Below are positions 19,888 to 28,297 of a stretch of DNA of 39,982 nucleotides, in pieces. Made by a program: the position numbers and the translations under genes. The notes beneath the pieces were generated by a model, which was given only the letters and a program-made list of their open reading frames with translations, searched no databases and had not been told where the DNA came from. The first letter of the stretch is position 1. Each line of letters begins with the position of its first letter. The stretch is taken from the NCBI GenBank assembly GCA_030590985.1, contig JAUVBX010000005.1, positions 1 through 39,982 of the forward strand, given 5' to 3'. Source of the DNA: Lutibacter sp. GTDB taxonomy: Bacteria; Bacteroidota; Bacteroidia; Flavobacteriales; Flavobacteriaceae.

Positions 19888-21423
19888 TTACTTTTTTGTT
19901 AATTCAAAATGATATTGTAAATATTCGAATGCATCTCTCGGTATAATAGAAATTTTCTTTTTATACTTTAATTTCCATTTTCTTTGAATTGAAGAAAAGA
20001 ATCCTTTGGTTAGATAGGCAGCGATAAAAGGATGAACATGGAGTATAATACTTCTATATAGACCCTTGTCAATTAATGCTTGTAATTCATTTGCTATTTT
20101 ATCAACCAATATAATGGGTGATTCTACTTTCCCATCTTTATTTGGATTTGTTTCTCTGGTTTCGATAGTAATTTCCTCGCGTACACGTTGACGTGTAATT
20201 TGTATTAAACCAAAACGAGTAGGAGGTAAAATTTTGTGTTTAGTTCTATCAAAACTCATTTCTTTTTTAAGATGTTCAAAGAGTTTTTTACGATCAGCGG
20301 CGGCATGCATATCGATAAAATCGACTACTATGATACCACCCATATCACGCAATTGTAATTGACGAGCGATTTCACTCGCTGCAATTAAATTAACTTCTAA
20401 AGCTGTGTCTTGTTGTGACTTAGCTTTATTAGAACGATTACCACTGTTAACATCAATGACATGTAGTGCCTCAGTATGTTCAATAACAAGATACGCTCCA
20501 GTCGGCATGGAAACTGTTTTCCCAAAAGATGTTTTTATTTGTCGATCTACACCAAATTTTTGAAAGATGGGTACATTTGACTTATATAATTTAACAATAG
20601 ATGCTTTATCGGGAGCAATTAGCTCCAAATATTCTTTAATCTCATTGTATAGTACCTCGTCATTGACATGAATTCCAACAAAAGTATCATTTAAGATATC
20701 TCTAAGAATAGCAGAGGCACGATTTACCTCACTCAGAACTTTTTGTGGTCTCTTGTTATTTTGGTTTAGTCTTTTACACATACTCTCCCAATGTTTTAGA
20801 GAGTTTTGTAGATCTTTATCTAACTCTGCTACTTTTTTATCTTTAGCAACAGTGCGCAAGATAATACCAAAACCTTTTGGTTTAATGCTCTTAACAAGTC
20901 TCTTTAGACGTGTTTTTTCCTTAAAATCTGTTATTTTCTGTGATACAGAAATACGTTCAGAGAAGGGAAGAAGCACCATATATCTGCCTGCAATAGACAA
21001 TTCGGCACTAAGTCTTGGCCCTTTTGTAGATATGGGTTCTTTGACAATTTGAACTAAAATATTTTGTCCTGTTTTTAGAACATCTTTAATTCCACCATCT
21101 TTATCTATATCTTTCTCAACAGGAAAGTTTTTCAGTGTGTAATCATTAAGCTTTTTAGAACTTACTTGATTTAGAAATTTTTGCGTAGAGCGTAATTGTG
21201 GCCCTAAGTCATGATAATGTAAAAAACCGTCTTTTTCAGCCCCAACATTAATAAATGAGGCATTAAGACCTGTGAGTATTTTTCCAACTTTCGTTAAAAA
21301 AACATCTCCAACGGCAATATTTTTATCTTCTTCATCTTTGTGAAGTTCTATGAGTCTACCATCTTTAAGTAAAGCAAAATCAATATCATTAGGATTAGAT
21401 TTAATAATTAATTCTAATTTCAT
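19888..21423 (-). CDS. rng: Rne/Rng family ribonuclease (RNase E/G)
   Basis: 511 aa; S1-like GDVFLTKVGKILTGLNASFINVGAEKDGFLHYHDL; LHVIDVNSGNRSNKAKSQQDTALEVNLIAASEIARQLQLRDMGGIIVVDFIDM; FGLIQITRQRVRE. Confidence 0.96.
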   Translation of the reverse strand: MKLELIIKSNPNDIDFALLKDGRLIELHKDEEDKNIAVGDVFLTKVGKILTGLNASFINVGAEKDGFLHYHDLGPQLRSTQKFLNQVSSKKLNDYTLKNFPVEKDIDKDGGIKDVLKTGQNILVQIVKEPISTKGPRLSAELSIAGRYMVLLPFSERISVSQKITDFKEKTRLKRLVKSIKPKGFGIILRTVAKDKKVAELDKDLQNSLKHWESMCKRLNQNNKRPQKVLSEVNRASAILRDILNDTFVGIHVNDEVLYNEIKEYLELIAPDKASIVKLYKSNVPIFQKFGVDRQIKTSFGKTVSMPTGAYLVIEHTEALHVIDVNSGNRSNKAKSQQDTALEVNLIAASEIARQLQLRDMGGIIVVDFIDMHAAADRKKLFEHLKKEMSFDRTKHKILPPTRFGLIQITRQRVREEITIETRETNPNKDGKVESPIILVDKIANELQALIDKGLYRSIILHVHPFIAAYLTKGFFSSIQRKWKLKYKKKISIIPRDAFEYLQYHFELTKK

Positions 21424-21456
21424 TTGTATGTTTTAAAATTATTAAATATCAAACTA

Positions 21457-21612
21457 GTCTACCAAAATATAATAGTAGACAAATATATTTGCTAAATATT
21501 TATCTTGATATAATTCAAGATAAGATATTATAGCTCATTTTATATTGATTTGTTTAGTATTAGCTGTAAGTGTTTTACAGCTTATTTATACAGTATTCTT
21601 AATACTGTATAA
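21457..21612. repeat. Run of four inverted repeats (hairpins) upstream of the RNase E/G gene
   Basis: GTCTAC/GTAGAC (21457-21480); TTATCTTGA/TCAAGATAA (21500-21523); AGCTGTAA/TTACAGCT (21562-21582); TTATACAGTATT-ctt-AATACTGTATAA (21586-21612). Confidence 0.7.
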
Positions 21613-21679
21613 TTTTCAAACGAAATCGTCTTGCAACAGATTTCTATGTCAAAGAACTTGTACAGTACACAAAAAATTA

Positions 21680-21769
21680 TTACTTCTTCTTATGTCTGTT
21701 TCTTCTACTTCTCTTTTTACGTTTATGAGTAGCTATTTTTTTGCGTTTCTTCTTTTTACCACTTGGCAT
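21680..21769 (-). CDS. AURKAIP1/COX24 domain-containing mini-protein (bS22/mS38-like ribosomal small-subunit protein candidate), 29 aa
   Basis: Translation MPSGKKKKRKKIATHKRKKRSRRNRHKKK*, which has the typical Bacteroidetes AURKAIP1/COX24 mini-protein pattern; too short for the supplied ORF track. Confidence 0.88.
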   Translation of the reverse strand: MPSGKKKKRKKIATHKRKKRSRRNRHKKK

Positions 21770-21800
21770 AGAATTAGGTGTTTAATAATTGATATAAAGG

Positions 21801-22091
21801 CTATTTGGCAGCCACCTTAGATTTTACTCCATTTACAAATACTTTGGCAGGTTTAAACGCCGGTATATTGTGTGCTGGAATTTTGATAGTAGTATTTTTT
21901 GAAATATTTCTACCTGTTTTTTCAGCTCTTCTTTTAACAATAAAACTTCCAAAACCTCTTAAGTAAACGTTTTCATTTTTTTCCAACGAAGATTTCACTT
22001 CGTTCATAAATGCTTCTACAGTACTTAATACTTCTGCTTTTTCAAGCCCTGTATTTTCGGAAATCTTGGTTACAATTTCTGCTTTAGTCAT
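21801..22091 (-). CDS. HU family DNA-binding protein
   Basis: MTKAEIVTKISENTGLEKAEVLSTVEAFMNEVKSSLEKNENVYLRGFGSFIVKRRAEKTGRNISKNTTIKIPAHNIPAFKPAKVFVNGVKS; start set at the internal ATG (22089-22091) rather than the track start at 22157. Confidence 0.96.
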   Translation of the reverse strand: MTKAEIVTKISENTGLEKAEVLSTVEAFMNEVKSSLEKNENVYLRGFGSFIVKRRAEKTGRNISKNTTIKIPAHNIPAFKPAKVFVNGVKSKVAAK

Positions 22092-22218
22092 AATTAAATA
22101 TCTTTTTAATTTAAAAAATTTAGGATTGCAAATATAAAACAATATAAACAATAACAAAGAGCTAAATGATTATATTTTAGAGAACTATCTATTTAGTGTA
22201 GTTTTTTGAATATGGAAT

Positions 22219-22833
22219 TCAAAACAATCCGTGTATTTGAGCATCGATTTTGTCAATTACTGAGCCTAGGTCTTCAGGTTTATCAACAAAATCAAGATTA
22301 TCGACATCTATGATTAATAAATTACCTTTATCATAAGTAGAAATCCACGCTTCATAGCGTTCATTGAGACGACTTAAGTAATCAATACTGATGGAATTTT
22401 CATAATCACGTCCTCTTTTATGGATTTGTCCTACTAAGGTAGGAATGTTAGCACGTAGATAAATCAATAAATCAGGAGGAGAAACTAAACGTTCCATCAA
22501 TTTAAATAAGGAGCTATAGTTTTGAAAATCACGGTTTGGCATTAGCCCCATAGCATGTAAATTGGGAGCAAAAATATGAGCATCTTCGTAAATAGTTCGA
22601 TCTTGAATAATGTTTTTCCCACCTTCGCGAATTTCTAAAATTTGACGAAAACGACTGTTTAAAAAATATACCTGTAAATTAAAGGACCAGCGCTCCATTG
22701 CTCCATAAAAGTCATCTAAGTATGGGTTTTCATCAACCGATTCATAGTGTGGAGACCACTTATAATGTTTTGCTAATAATTTTGTTAATGTGGTTTTTCC
22801 GGCTCCGATATTACCAGCAATTGCTACATGCAT
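22219..22833 (-). CDS. Deoxynucleoside kinase family protein
   Basis: 204 aa; P-loop GNIGAGKTTLTKLLAKHY; ENPYLDDFYGAMERWSFNLQVYFLNSRF; QDRTIYEDAHIFA. Confidence 0.94.
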   Translation of the reverse strand: MHVAIAGNIGAGKTTLTKLLAKHYKWSPHYESVDENPYLDDFYGAMERWSFNLQVYFLNSRFRQILEIREGGKNIIQDRTIYEDAHIFAPNLHAMGLMPNRDFQNYSSLFKLMERLVSPPDLLIYLRANIPTLVGQIHKRGRDYENSISIDYLSRLNERYEAWISTYDKGNLLIIDVDNLDFVDKPEDLGSVIDKIDAQIHGLF

Positions 22834-23103
22834 AATTTCTTTTTTAAAAGTGTGTTTTTAAGAAGAGATAAAATTACACTTTTTCATAAGAATTCTACTA
22901 AATATTTATTAACACACAAAAAGCGATATTGGGTATAAAAATTATTTTGGAAAAATAAAATATAAATCGTACCTTTAGGGTATAAAATTAATACTTATGG
23001 AACATGTAATTATTTCTGTTAATTATACGTAAGTTTATTTTGATTCATATTTGTATGGTTTACGTGTAATTTAGATAATCTAACAATTTAAATTATTTGT
23101 ATT

Positions 23104-23850
23104 ATGAAAGCCAAAAAATCCCAAAAAGTCAATTTAGAACAATACAGAAAGCTTTTTTTACTATTAGGTCTCGTAGTTTCATTACTAATTGCTGAACTGG
23201 CATTAGAGAAGAAGACTTATGAAAAAGAAATTACAAATATCATTGAACAACGAATTTTTGATGGTGTTGATGATATTGAAATTCCTGAAACTAAAATTGA
23301 AATTGAAATTCCAAAACAAAATACAGTTGTTACACCAGAACCAATATTAGAACGGATTGAAATTATTTCTGATGATAAAGATATTGAAGAAACAGTCATA
23401 GAATCTACTGAAACGGAGTTACACGATGCAGTTGTAATTCAAGAAGTTGATTTTGAAGAAATTGAAGAAGAAGTAATTATTGAAGAAGTGGTTGAGGATG
23501 TTCCCTTTTTTGTCATTGAACAAGTTCCAACTTTTCCAGGTTGCACAGGGAACAGAGAAGAATTAAGAGACTGTATGCAAAAAAAGATTCAAGAACATGT
23601 AGTAAAAAATTTTAATGTAGATCTTGCACAAGATTTGGGATTAATCTCAGGGAAAAAACGAATATTTGTAATGTTTGTTATTGATAAAAACGGTAAAATT
23701 AGTAATGTTCAATCGCGTGCACCTCATAAAAGTTTGCAAAGAGAAGCGGAACGAGTTATAAAATCTCTACCACGTATGAAGCCAGGAGAACAACGAGGGA
23801 ATCCAGTTGGTGTAAAATATAGCTTACCTATTGTTTTTGAAGTACAATAG
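23104..23850 (+). CDS. TonB family energy transducer-like protein (copy 1)
   Basis: 248 aa; one N-terminal TM, acidic linker, TonB C-terminal domain (VPTFPGC...KKRIFVMFVIDKNGKISNVQSRAPHKSLQREAERVIKSLPRMKPGEQRGNPVGVKYSLPIVFEV). Confidence 0.9.
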   Translation: MKAKKSQKVNLEQYRKLFLLLGLVVSLLIAELALEKKTYEKEITNIIEQRIFDGVDDIEIPETKIEIEIPKQNTVVTPEPILERIEIISDDKDIEETVIESTETELHDAVVIQEVDFEEIEEEVIIEEVVEDVPFFVIEQVPTFPGCTGNREELRDCMQKKIQEHVVKNFNVDLAQDLGLISGKKRIFVMFVIDKNGKISNVQSRAPHKSLQREAERVIKSLPRMKPGEQRGNPVGVKYSLPIVFEVQ

Positions 23851-24018
23851 TTAAATTATTGAAAAAAAGCATTCCTTATATCTCACTATTATATGAGAAA
23901 TGCTAATAAATAAATGACTATAAAGATGTTTATTTTATATATCTATTCTGAGAAAATTATGTGATTATTTATTAGTAATTTTACTTCCAGTTTTTATAAT
24001 TTTTAATCTCATTCCTTG

Positions 24019-24807
24019 ATGCTACTAAAAAAACAAAAAGTTAATTTAAATAATAATACTCGATTATTTTTTTTACTAGGGCTTGTAAATACTTTGATTA
24101 TAATAAATTATTTACTCGAACTTTGGATTCCTGTAAAATCCGTCAAATACGATTTTGAAACGGAACTTTATGATTTATACAGCACTCAGGATATTCCAGA
24201 TATGAGTGTAAAAAACGATGTTAAAGTAAAAGTCAAAGTAATTTCTAGAGAAATTGTTATCACATCGATAAAACCAACAGCATTTTCGAAATCTGGTCCA
24301 GGACTAGATAATATTGAGATTATTGCTGATGATGTTGAAATTAATGAATCGATTATTGAGTCAACTGAAGTTGGAGAAAAGGATGCCATCGAAGTGCAAG
24401 GAATTTTGTTCTCAGATATTGATGAAGTAGAAATTGAAGAGGAGATTTTTGAGGATGTGCCTTTTATTGTCATAGAGGATGTTCCTGTTTTCCCTGGTTG
24501 TAGAGGAGGGGATGATTTATTGAGAAAATGTTTAGAATACTCAATTAGAGATCATGTGTCTAAACATTTTAATGTCGCTCTTGCACAGGAATTGGGTTTA
24601 AATCCAGGAAGAAAAAGAATTTTTGTCATGTTTGTAATTGACAAGTATGGTGATATTAGTAATATAAAGTCTAGGGCTCCTCATAAACGCTTGCAAAAGG
24701 AAGCAGAGCGAGTAATAAAATTGCTACCTACGATGAAGCCAGGGAGACAACGAGGAAAACCAGTGGGTGTAAAATATAGTTTACCTATTATATTTGCAGT
24801 ACATTAA
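24019..24807 (+). CDS. TonB family energy transducer-like protein (copy 2, tandem paralog)
   Basis: Same architecture as 23104-23850; C-terminal domain near-identical in pattern (KRIFVMFVIDKYGDISNIKSRAPHKRLQKEAERVIKLLPTMKPGRQRGKPVGVKYSLPIIFAV). ATG at 24019 preferred over the TTG at 24016. Confidence 0.9.
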   Translation: MLLKKQKVNLNNNTRLFFLLGLVNTLIIINYLLELWIPVKSVKYDFETELYDLYSTQDIPDMSVKNDVKVKVKVISREIVITSIKPTAFSKSGPGLDNIEIIADDVEINESIIESTEVGEKDAIEVQGILFSDIDEVEIEEEIFEDVPFIVIEDVPVFPGCRGGDDLLRKCLEYSIRDHVSKHFNVALAQELGLNPGRKRIFVMFVIDKYGDISNIKSRAPHKRLQKEAERVIKLLPTMKPGRQRGKPVGVKYSLPIIFAVH

Positions 24808-24824
24808 GCTTTGTATTATAAATC

Positions 24825-24860
24825 AAAAAAAAACCGTAGCACCTTTTGATGCTACGGTTT
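24825..24860. terminator. Bidirectional-type terminator between converging tonB-like and rhodanese genes
   Basis: AAACCGTAGCA-ccttttga-TGCTACGGTTT in a convergent gap, flanked by an A-run (T-run on the minus strand). Confidence 0.8.
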
Positions 24861-24887
24861 AATTCAAATAGTTACAAATAAAAAAAA

Positions 24888-25748
24888 TTATTTCTCTATA
24901 GTTTCTCCTTGCGCTACCCATTCTAAATACGCACCATCATAAACTTTTACATTTTCAAATCCTAGAACTTCTTTAAAATACACATAAGGTACAGATGCTT
25001 TTACACCAGTTTTGCAGTACATTATATATGTTTTGTCAGCAGTATATCCTTTATCTGCAAAGGCTTCAGCATTCATAAAAGATTTGTTGTCATTTAAAAC
25101 GTCTTTAAACTCAAGATGTATGGCACCAGGCAGATGACCTTCACTATATTTTTTCTTAACATCATCTGATCCGATAAATTCTTTTTCTGATCGAGCATCG
25201 ATTATTACTACATTTTCATTAGCTAGACTTTCTTTAACAAATGCAATGTCAGCTAACATATCAGCGTTTACATTAACCGTAAAAGTTTTAGCTTTTACAT
25301 TTGGAACAGCTGAAGTAAGTTTAATACGTGCTTTTCCCCAAGCGCTCATTTCTTTATGTAAAATTTTCACATTAGTAGCGCCTAAATATTTAAGCACCCA
25401 ATATACTCTAGTAGAGTATTTTTGACTTCCTTCATCATAAATTACGATTTCATCTTGGTCAGATACTCCTTTTTCACCAAGCAGTTTGGCTAAGTCTTCA
25501 GTTGTTTTTAATAGTCCGTCAACTACACCTTCTTTTTGATTTAGAATTTTGTAAGGGATATTTATTGCACCGGTAATATGCGTTGCGGTGTATAATTTTG
25601 CTTTGCTAGCATCAATTATAACAAGCTCTTTATTCGCTTTTTTTAGAGCTTTAAATTGATCAGTTGTAATGATATTTCCTTGTGCAACAGCAGTTGCAAT
25701 AAATAGAAAAAATACAAGTAACGTACTTAAAATGTTTTTTGTTTTCAT
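24888..25748 (-). CDS. Exported two-domain rhodanese-like sulfurtransferase
   Basis: 286 aa; signal peptide; second domain TYIMYCKTGVKASVPYVYFKEVLGFENVKVYDGAYLEW with catalytic Cys; first domain VIYDEGSQKYSTRVYWVLKYLG lacks it. Confidence 0.92.
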   Translation of the reverse strand: MKTKNILSTLLVFFLFIATAVAQGNIITTDQFKALKKANKELVIIDASKAKLYTATHITGAINIPYKILNQKEGVVDGLLKTTEDLAKLLGEKGVSDQDEIVIYDEGSQKYSTRVYWVLKYLGATNVKILHKEMSAWGKARIKLTSAVPNVKAKTFTVNVNADMLADIAFVKESLANENVVIIDARSEKEFIGSDDVKKKYSEGHLPGAIHLEFKDVLNDNKSFMNAEAFADKGYTADKTYIMYCKTGVKASVPYVYFKEVLGFENVKVYDGAYLEWVAQGETIEK

Positions 25749-25780
25749 TTAGATAAAATGTTTTAATTAATATATTTAAA

Positions 25781-25819
25781 TGGGTAATGATGTATATATT
25801 TACTATACGTCATTACCCA
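25781..25819. repeat. Intergenic hairpin between porin and rhodanese genes
   Basis: TGGGTAATGATGTATA-tatttac-TATACGTCATTACCCA; no clear T-run. Confidence 0.7.
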
Positions 25820-25837
25820 CTCAAAATCTATACCAAA

Positions 25838-26920
25838 TTATTTAATAATTGCTTGAAGTTGAATCATAATTCCATCATTTGGGATTTCTGCACTAAAAGT
25901 TTCCTCAAAGTTGTAATTATAATTTATCTGCAATCTTGTCCATTCGTTAAAGAAATAGTTGATACCAAAGGTCATAGTGCTTTGAATATCTCCATCCATA
26001 TCTATGTTTGAATCATAGGTTTCATATTTAAATACAGGTTCTAAATTCCATGGAGTTTTGTATAGAGCAGTTACATAATAACCATTTCTATCCAAAGAAC
26101 CTTCATGGGTTTCTAAAGGCTCACCTGAGCAACCACCACCTGTTGTATAAGAACCTACATCTGATCCGGTAATATATTCACCAGTTACAATAAATTCTTT
26201 ATATTTTACAGTTGCATCAAAGCCAAGTCTTGAAGAAGTATTATCATCTAAATCACTTGTTTCACCAGGCGTTTTGCCAAATTTATAGCTACCACCGATA
26301 CTTAAATATTTAATAGGATTTATAGCTAATCTTGCGACAAAGGCTTTTCTATTGTCTGCGTCTAAAACATTTCTACCTTCTCCATTTAGAAGGGCTAGTT
26401 TATAGCTTATAAGATTTTTATTTCCAAATCCAGCTAATGAATCAATAGCACCAGAAAGCATAAGACCAGTATCTCTAATTGGTCCTGCTAATTCATTTAC
26501 TACTTTTGATCGATTTATAGTGTACAATTTATGACAACCTTGGATTTGTTCTGCACTAAAAGGTGCTTTAAATAATCCTGCTGATAGGTTTGCGAATGAA
26601 TATCGATTGTAAGTTACAAAAGCATCATTGATACCCATTCCTCTTTCAGGTGAAAATTCCATCATAAAGTAGTAGGAAAAATCATAAGGTATATTTCCTA
26701 AAACTCCTAATCTTGCTCTTTTAAAGTAAAAGCCACTTTCGTCAACATCTTTTGTGAAAGCACCATTTTCTCCTAACATGGCATATTCATATTGTGGTTG
26801 TATATAACCAAATATATTTATTCCGTCACCTTCTCCTGGATCTTCACAACCTTGTGAAAATACCATAGGAATAGCAAATAATATTGCCACTACTAGTACT
26901 AAATATTTAATTGATTTCAT
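25838..26920 (-). CDS. Outer-membrane porin (phosphate-selective porin O/P-like)
   Basis: MKSIKYLVLVVAILFAIPMVFSQG signal peptide; GYIQPQYEYAM...FYFKRARLGVLGNIPYDFSYYFMMEFSPERGMGINDAFVTYNRYSFANLSAGLFKAPFSAEQ; FGINYFFNEWTRLQINYNYNFEE. Start set at the internal ATG (track start 26959). Confidence 0.88.
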   Translation of the reverse strand: MKSIKYLVLVVAILFAIPMVFSQGCEDPGEGDGINIFGYIQPQYEYAMLGENGAFTKDVDESGFYFKRARLGVLGNIPYDFSYYFMMEFSPERGMGINDAFVTYNRYSFANLSAGLFKAPFSAEQIQGCHKLYTINRSKVVNELAGPIRDTGLMLSGAIDSLAGFGNKNLISYKLALLNGEGRNVLDADNRKAFVARLAINPIKYLSIGGSYKFGKTPGETSDLDDNTSSRLGFDATVKYKEFIVTGEYITGSDVGSYTTGGGCSGEPLETHEGSLDRNGYYVTALYKTPWNLEPVFKYETYDSNIDMDGDIQSTMTFGINYFFNEWTRLQINYNYNFEETFSAEIPNDGIMIQLQAIIK

Positions 26921-26954
26921 AAGTTTATATTTAATGATTTTATCAGTTATGTTT

Positions 26955-27006
26955 AACATCCATAGTGTTTATTTCGGTATATGCTGAAATTTTGACTATG
27001 GATGTT
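26955..27006. repeat. Intergenic long stem-loop between lipo-rhodanese and porin genes
   Basis: AACATCCATAGT...ACTATGGATGTT (12 bp) with in-register inner stem ATTTC/GAAAT. Confidence 0.7.
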
Positions 27007-27028
27007 TCATAAAATTATTTATGTTGTA

Positions 27029-28078
27029 TTATTTTGAAGGAGCTTGGTATCCATCAGAATTAATATACCCAAAATTAAGTTCACTAGCGCTACTCTCACC
27101 TTTCCAAGATTTCCCAGCAACTGGAGATCCATCAGCTGCAAGTGCAGTATGTGTGATTCCATTTGCACCAAATAGTAAACTTTTTGCACTATCAACTCCC
27201 ATTACTTGAAGCCAAGCTGTGGTGATTGCAGAAGTTTGTCCTGTATAGCAATATGTAACTACTGTTTCAGCAGCATTAAGATTTTTTAATCCTGCTATAC
27301 CAAGACCTTCTGCAGTATCAATTCTGTAGGCACCTGTGATATGACCAAAAGAATCCCACGAAGTTTGAGACCATTTGTTGTTAATAAAATAATTTGTCGG
27401 AGTTGCAAGAACATCTGTTTTTGTAACTGTCCAAGTCGAATTCAAAGCCATTGCAGCAGTAATTCTATCAGCTAAAATAGCATCACCTGTAGTTTTTCCT
27501 GTAGATAAAGTTGGTGTGTCAAATTCAGCCATTGCAGTAGGAGTTCCATCTGTAGTCCAGTTAGGTGAATCATAATCAACAGCGTTAGTTTCCCATTTGG
27601 CTTCAAAGTTTTGATTCCATCCACACATACCCCACTTAAGTGATTTGGCGCTAAAGCCAGCCATTCTCAGTAAACCAGTGGCTCTCGCTGCTGTTTGACC
27701 TGTATAACATACACAAAGTATAGTTTTACCCGCAGCATTAGGAGCCTCTGTAAGTATATCAGCTAATGCTACATTATGAGCTCCATTTATATGACCTTGT
27801 CCAACTTCATTACCACCATAATCAGCGGCACTTCTTAAATCCATAATATAATAATCAGCTACTGAATACTCATCAGCTGGATCAGCATTAATACCTGATC
27901 CTGCTATTACCCATCCGTCTAAGATGTCTCCAAGATCTAAACTGTTGTCTGTGGCATATTCTGTTAATAATTCAAATTCTGTCTTTGCTTCAGGATCTGG
28001 ATCATCTTCTCGACAGCTTGTAAGTACTAACAAAGGCAAAAAAGCTGCAACTAATAATAAAGAAATAAATTTTTTCAT
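27029..28078 (-). CDS. Lipoprotein with two rhodanese-like domains
   Basis: 349 aa; lipobox LVLTSCREDD; two CYTGQT active-site loops (ILCVCYTGQTAARATGLLRMAGF and VVTYCYTGQTSAITTAWLQVMGV). Confidence 0.92.
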   Translation of the reverse strand: MKKFISLLLVAAFLPLLVLTSCREDDPDPEAKTEFELLTEYATDNSLDLGDILDGWVIAGSGINADPADEYSVADYYIMDLRSAADYGGNEVGQGHINGAHNVALADILTEAPNAAGKTILCVCYTGQTAARATGLLRMAGFSAKSLKWGMCGWNQNFEAKWETNAVDYDSPNWTTDGTPTAMAEFDTPTLSTGKTTGDAILADRITAAMALNSTWTVTKTDVLATPTNYFINNKWSQTSWDSFGHITGAYRIDTAEGLGIAGLKNLNAAETVVTYCYTGQTSAITTAWLQVMGVDSAKSLLFGANGITHTALAADGSPVAGKSWKGESSASELNFGYINSDGYQAPSK

Positions 28079-28233
28079 GATGTAAATTGTTTAATTTGTA
28101 AGATTATTTTAAATTGTTTTAGTAATATATGTTACCTCATTTAAGTAATATTTGTAACACAACAAAGTAACGGACATTATGAAGGTTTTTGGTAAAAACT
28201 AAAATGCAATAACGCAAGATAAAAGTTGAGTTT

Positions 28234-28253
28234 TATCAATATTTGTATTGATA
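28234..28253. promoter_or_regulatory. Candidate regulator-binding palindrome upstream of the Crp/Fnr gene
   Basis: TATCAATA-TTTG-TATTGATA, perfect 8-4-8 palindrome 45 bp upstream of the ATG. Confidence 0.5.
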
Positions 28254-28297
28254 TTACTTAATCTTGTTATATATTTACGCTTCTAATTTTTTAATAT

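Noticed and set aside
21545-21820. 91-aa plus-strand ORF between rng and HU
   Set aside because: Spans the hairpin region and is antisense to the AURKAIP1/COX24 mini-ORF and the HU 3' end; no homology pattern.
23868-23904. AGCATT...AATGCT inverted repeat between the two tonB-like genes
   Set aside because: Only a 6-bp outer stem, out of register with the inner TCTC/GAGA pairing and no T-run; too weak to call.
24186-24473. 95-aa Ser/Thr-rich minus-strand ORF within the second tonB-like gene
   Set aside because: Antisense of an acidic Ile/Glu/Asp-rich linker; composition artefact.
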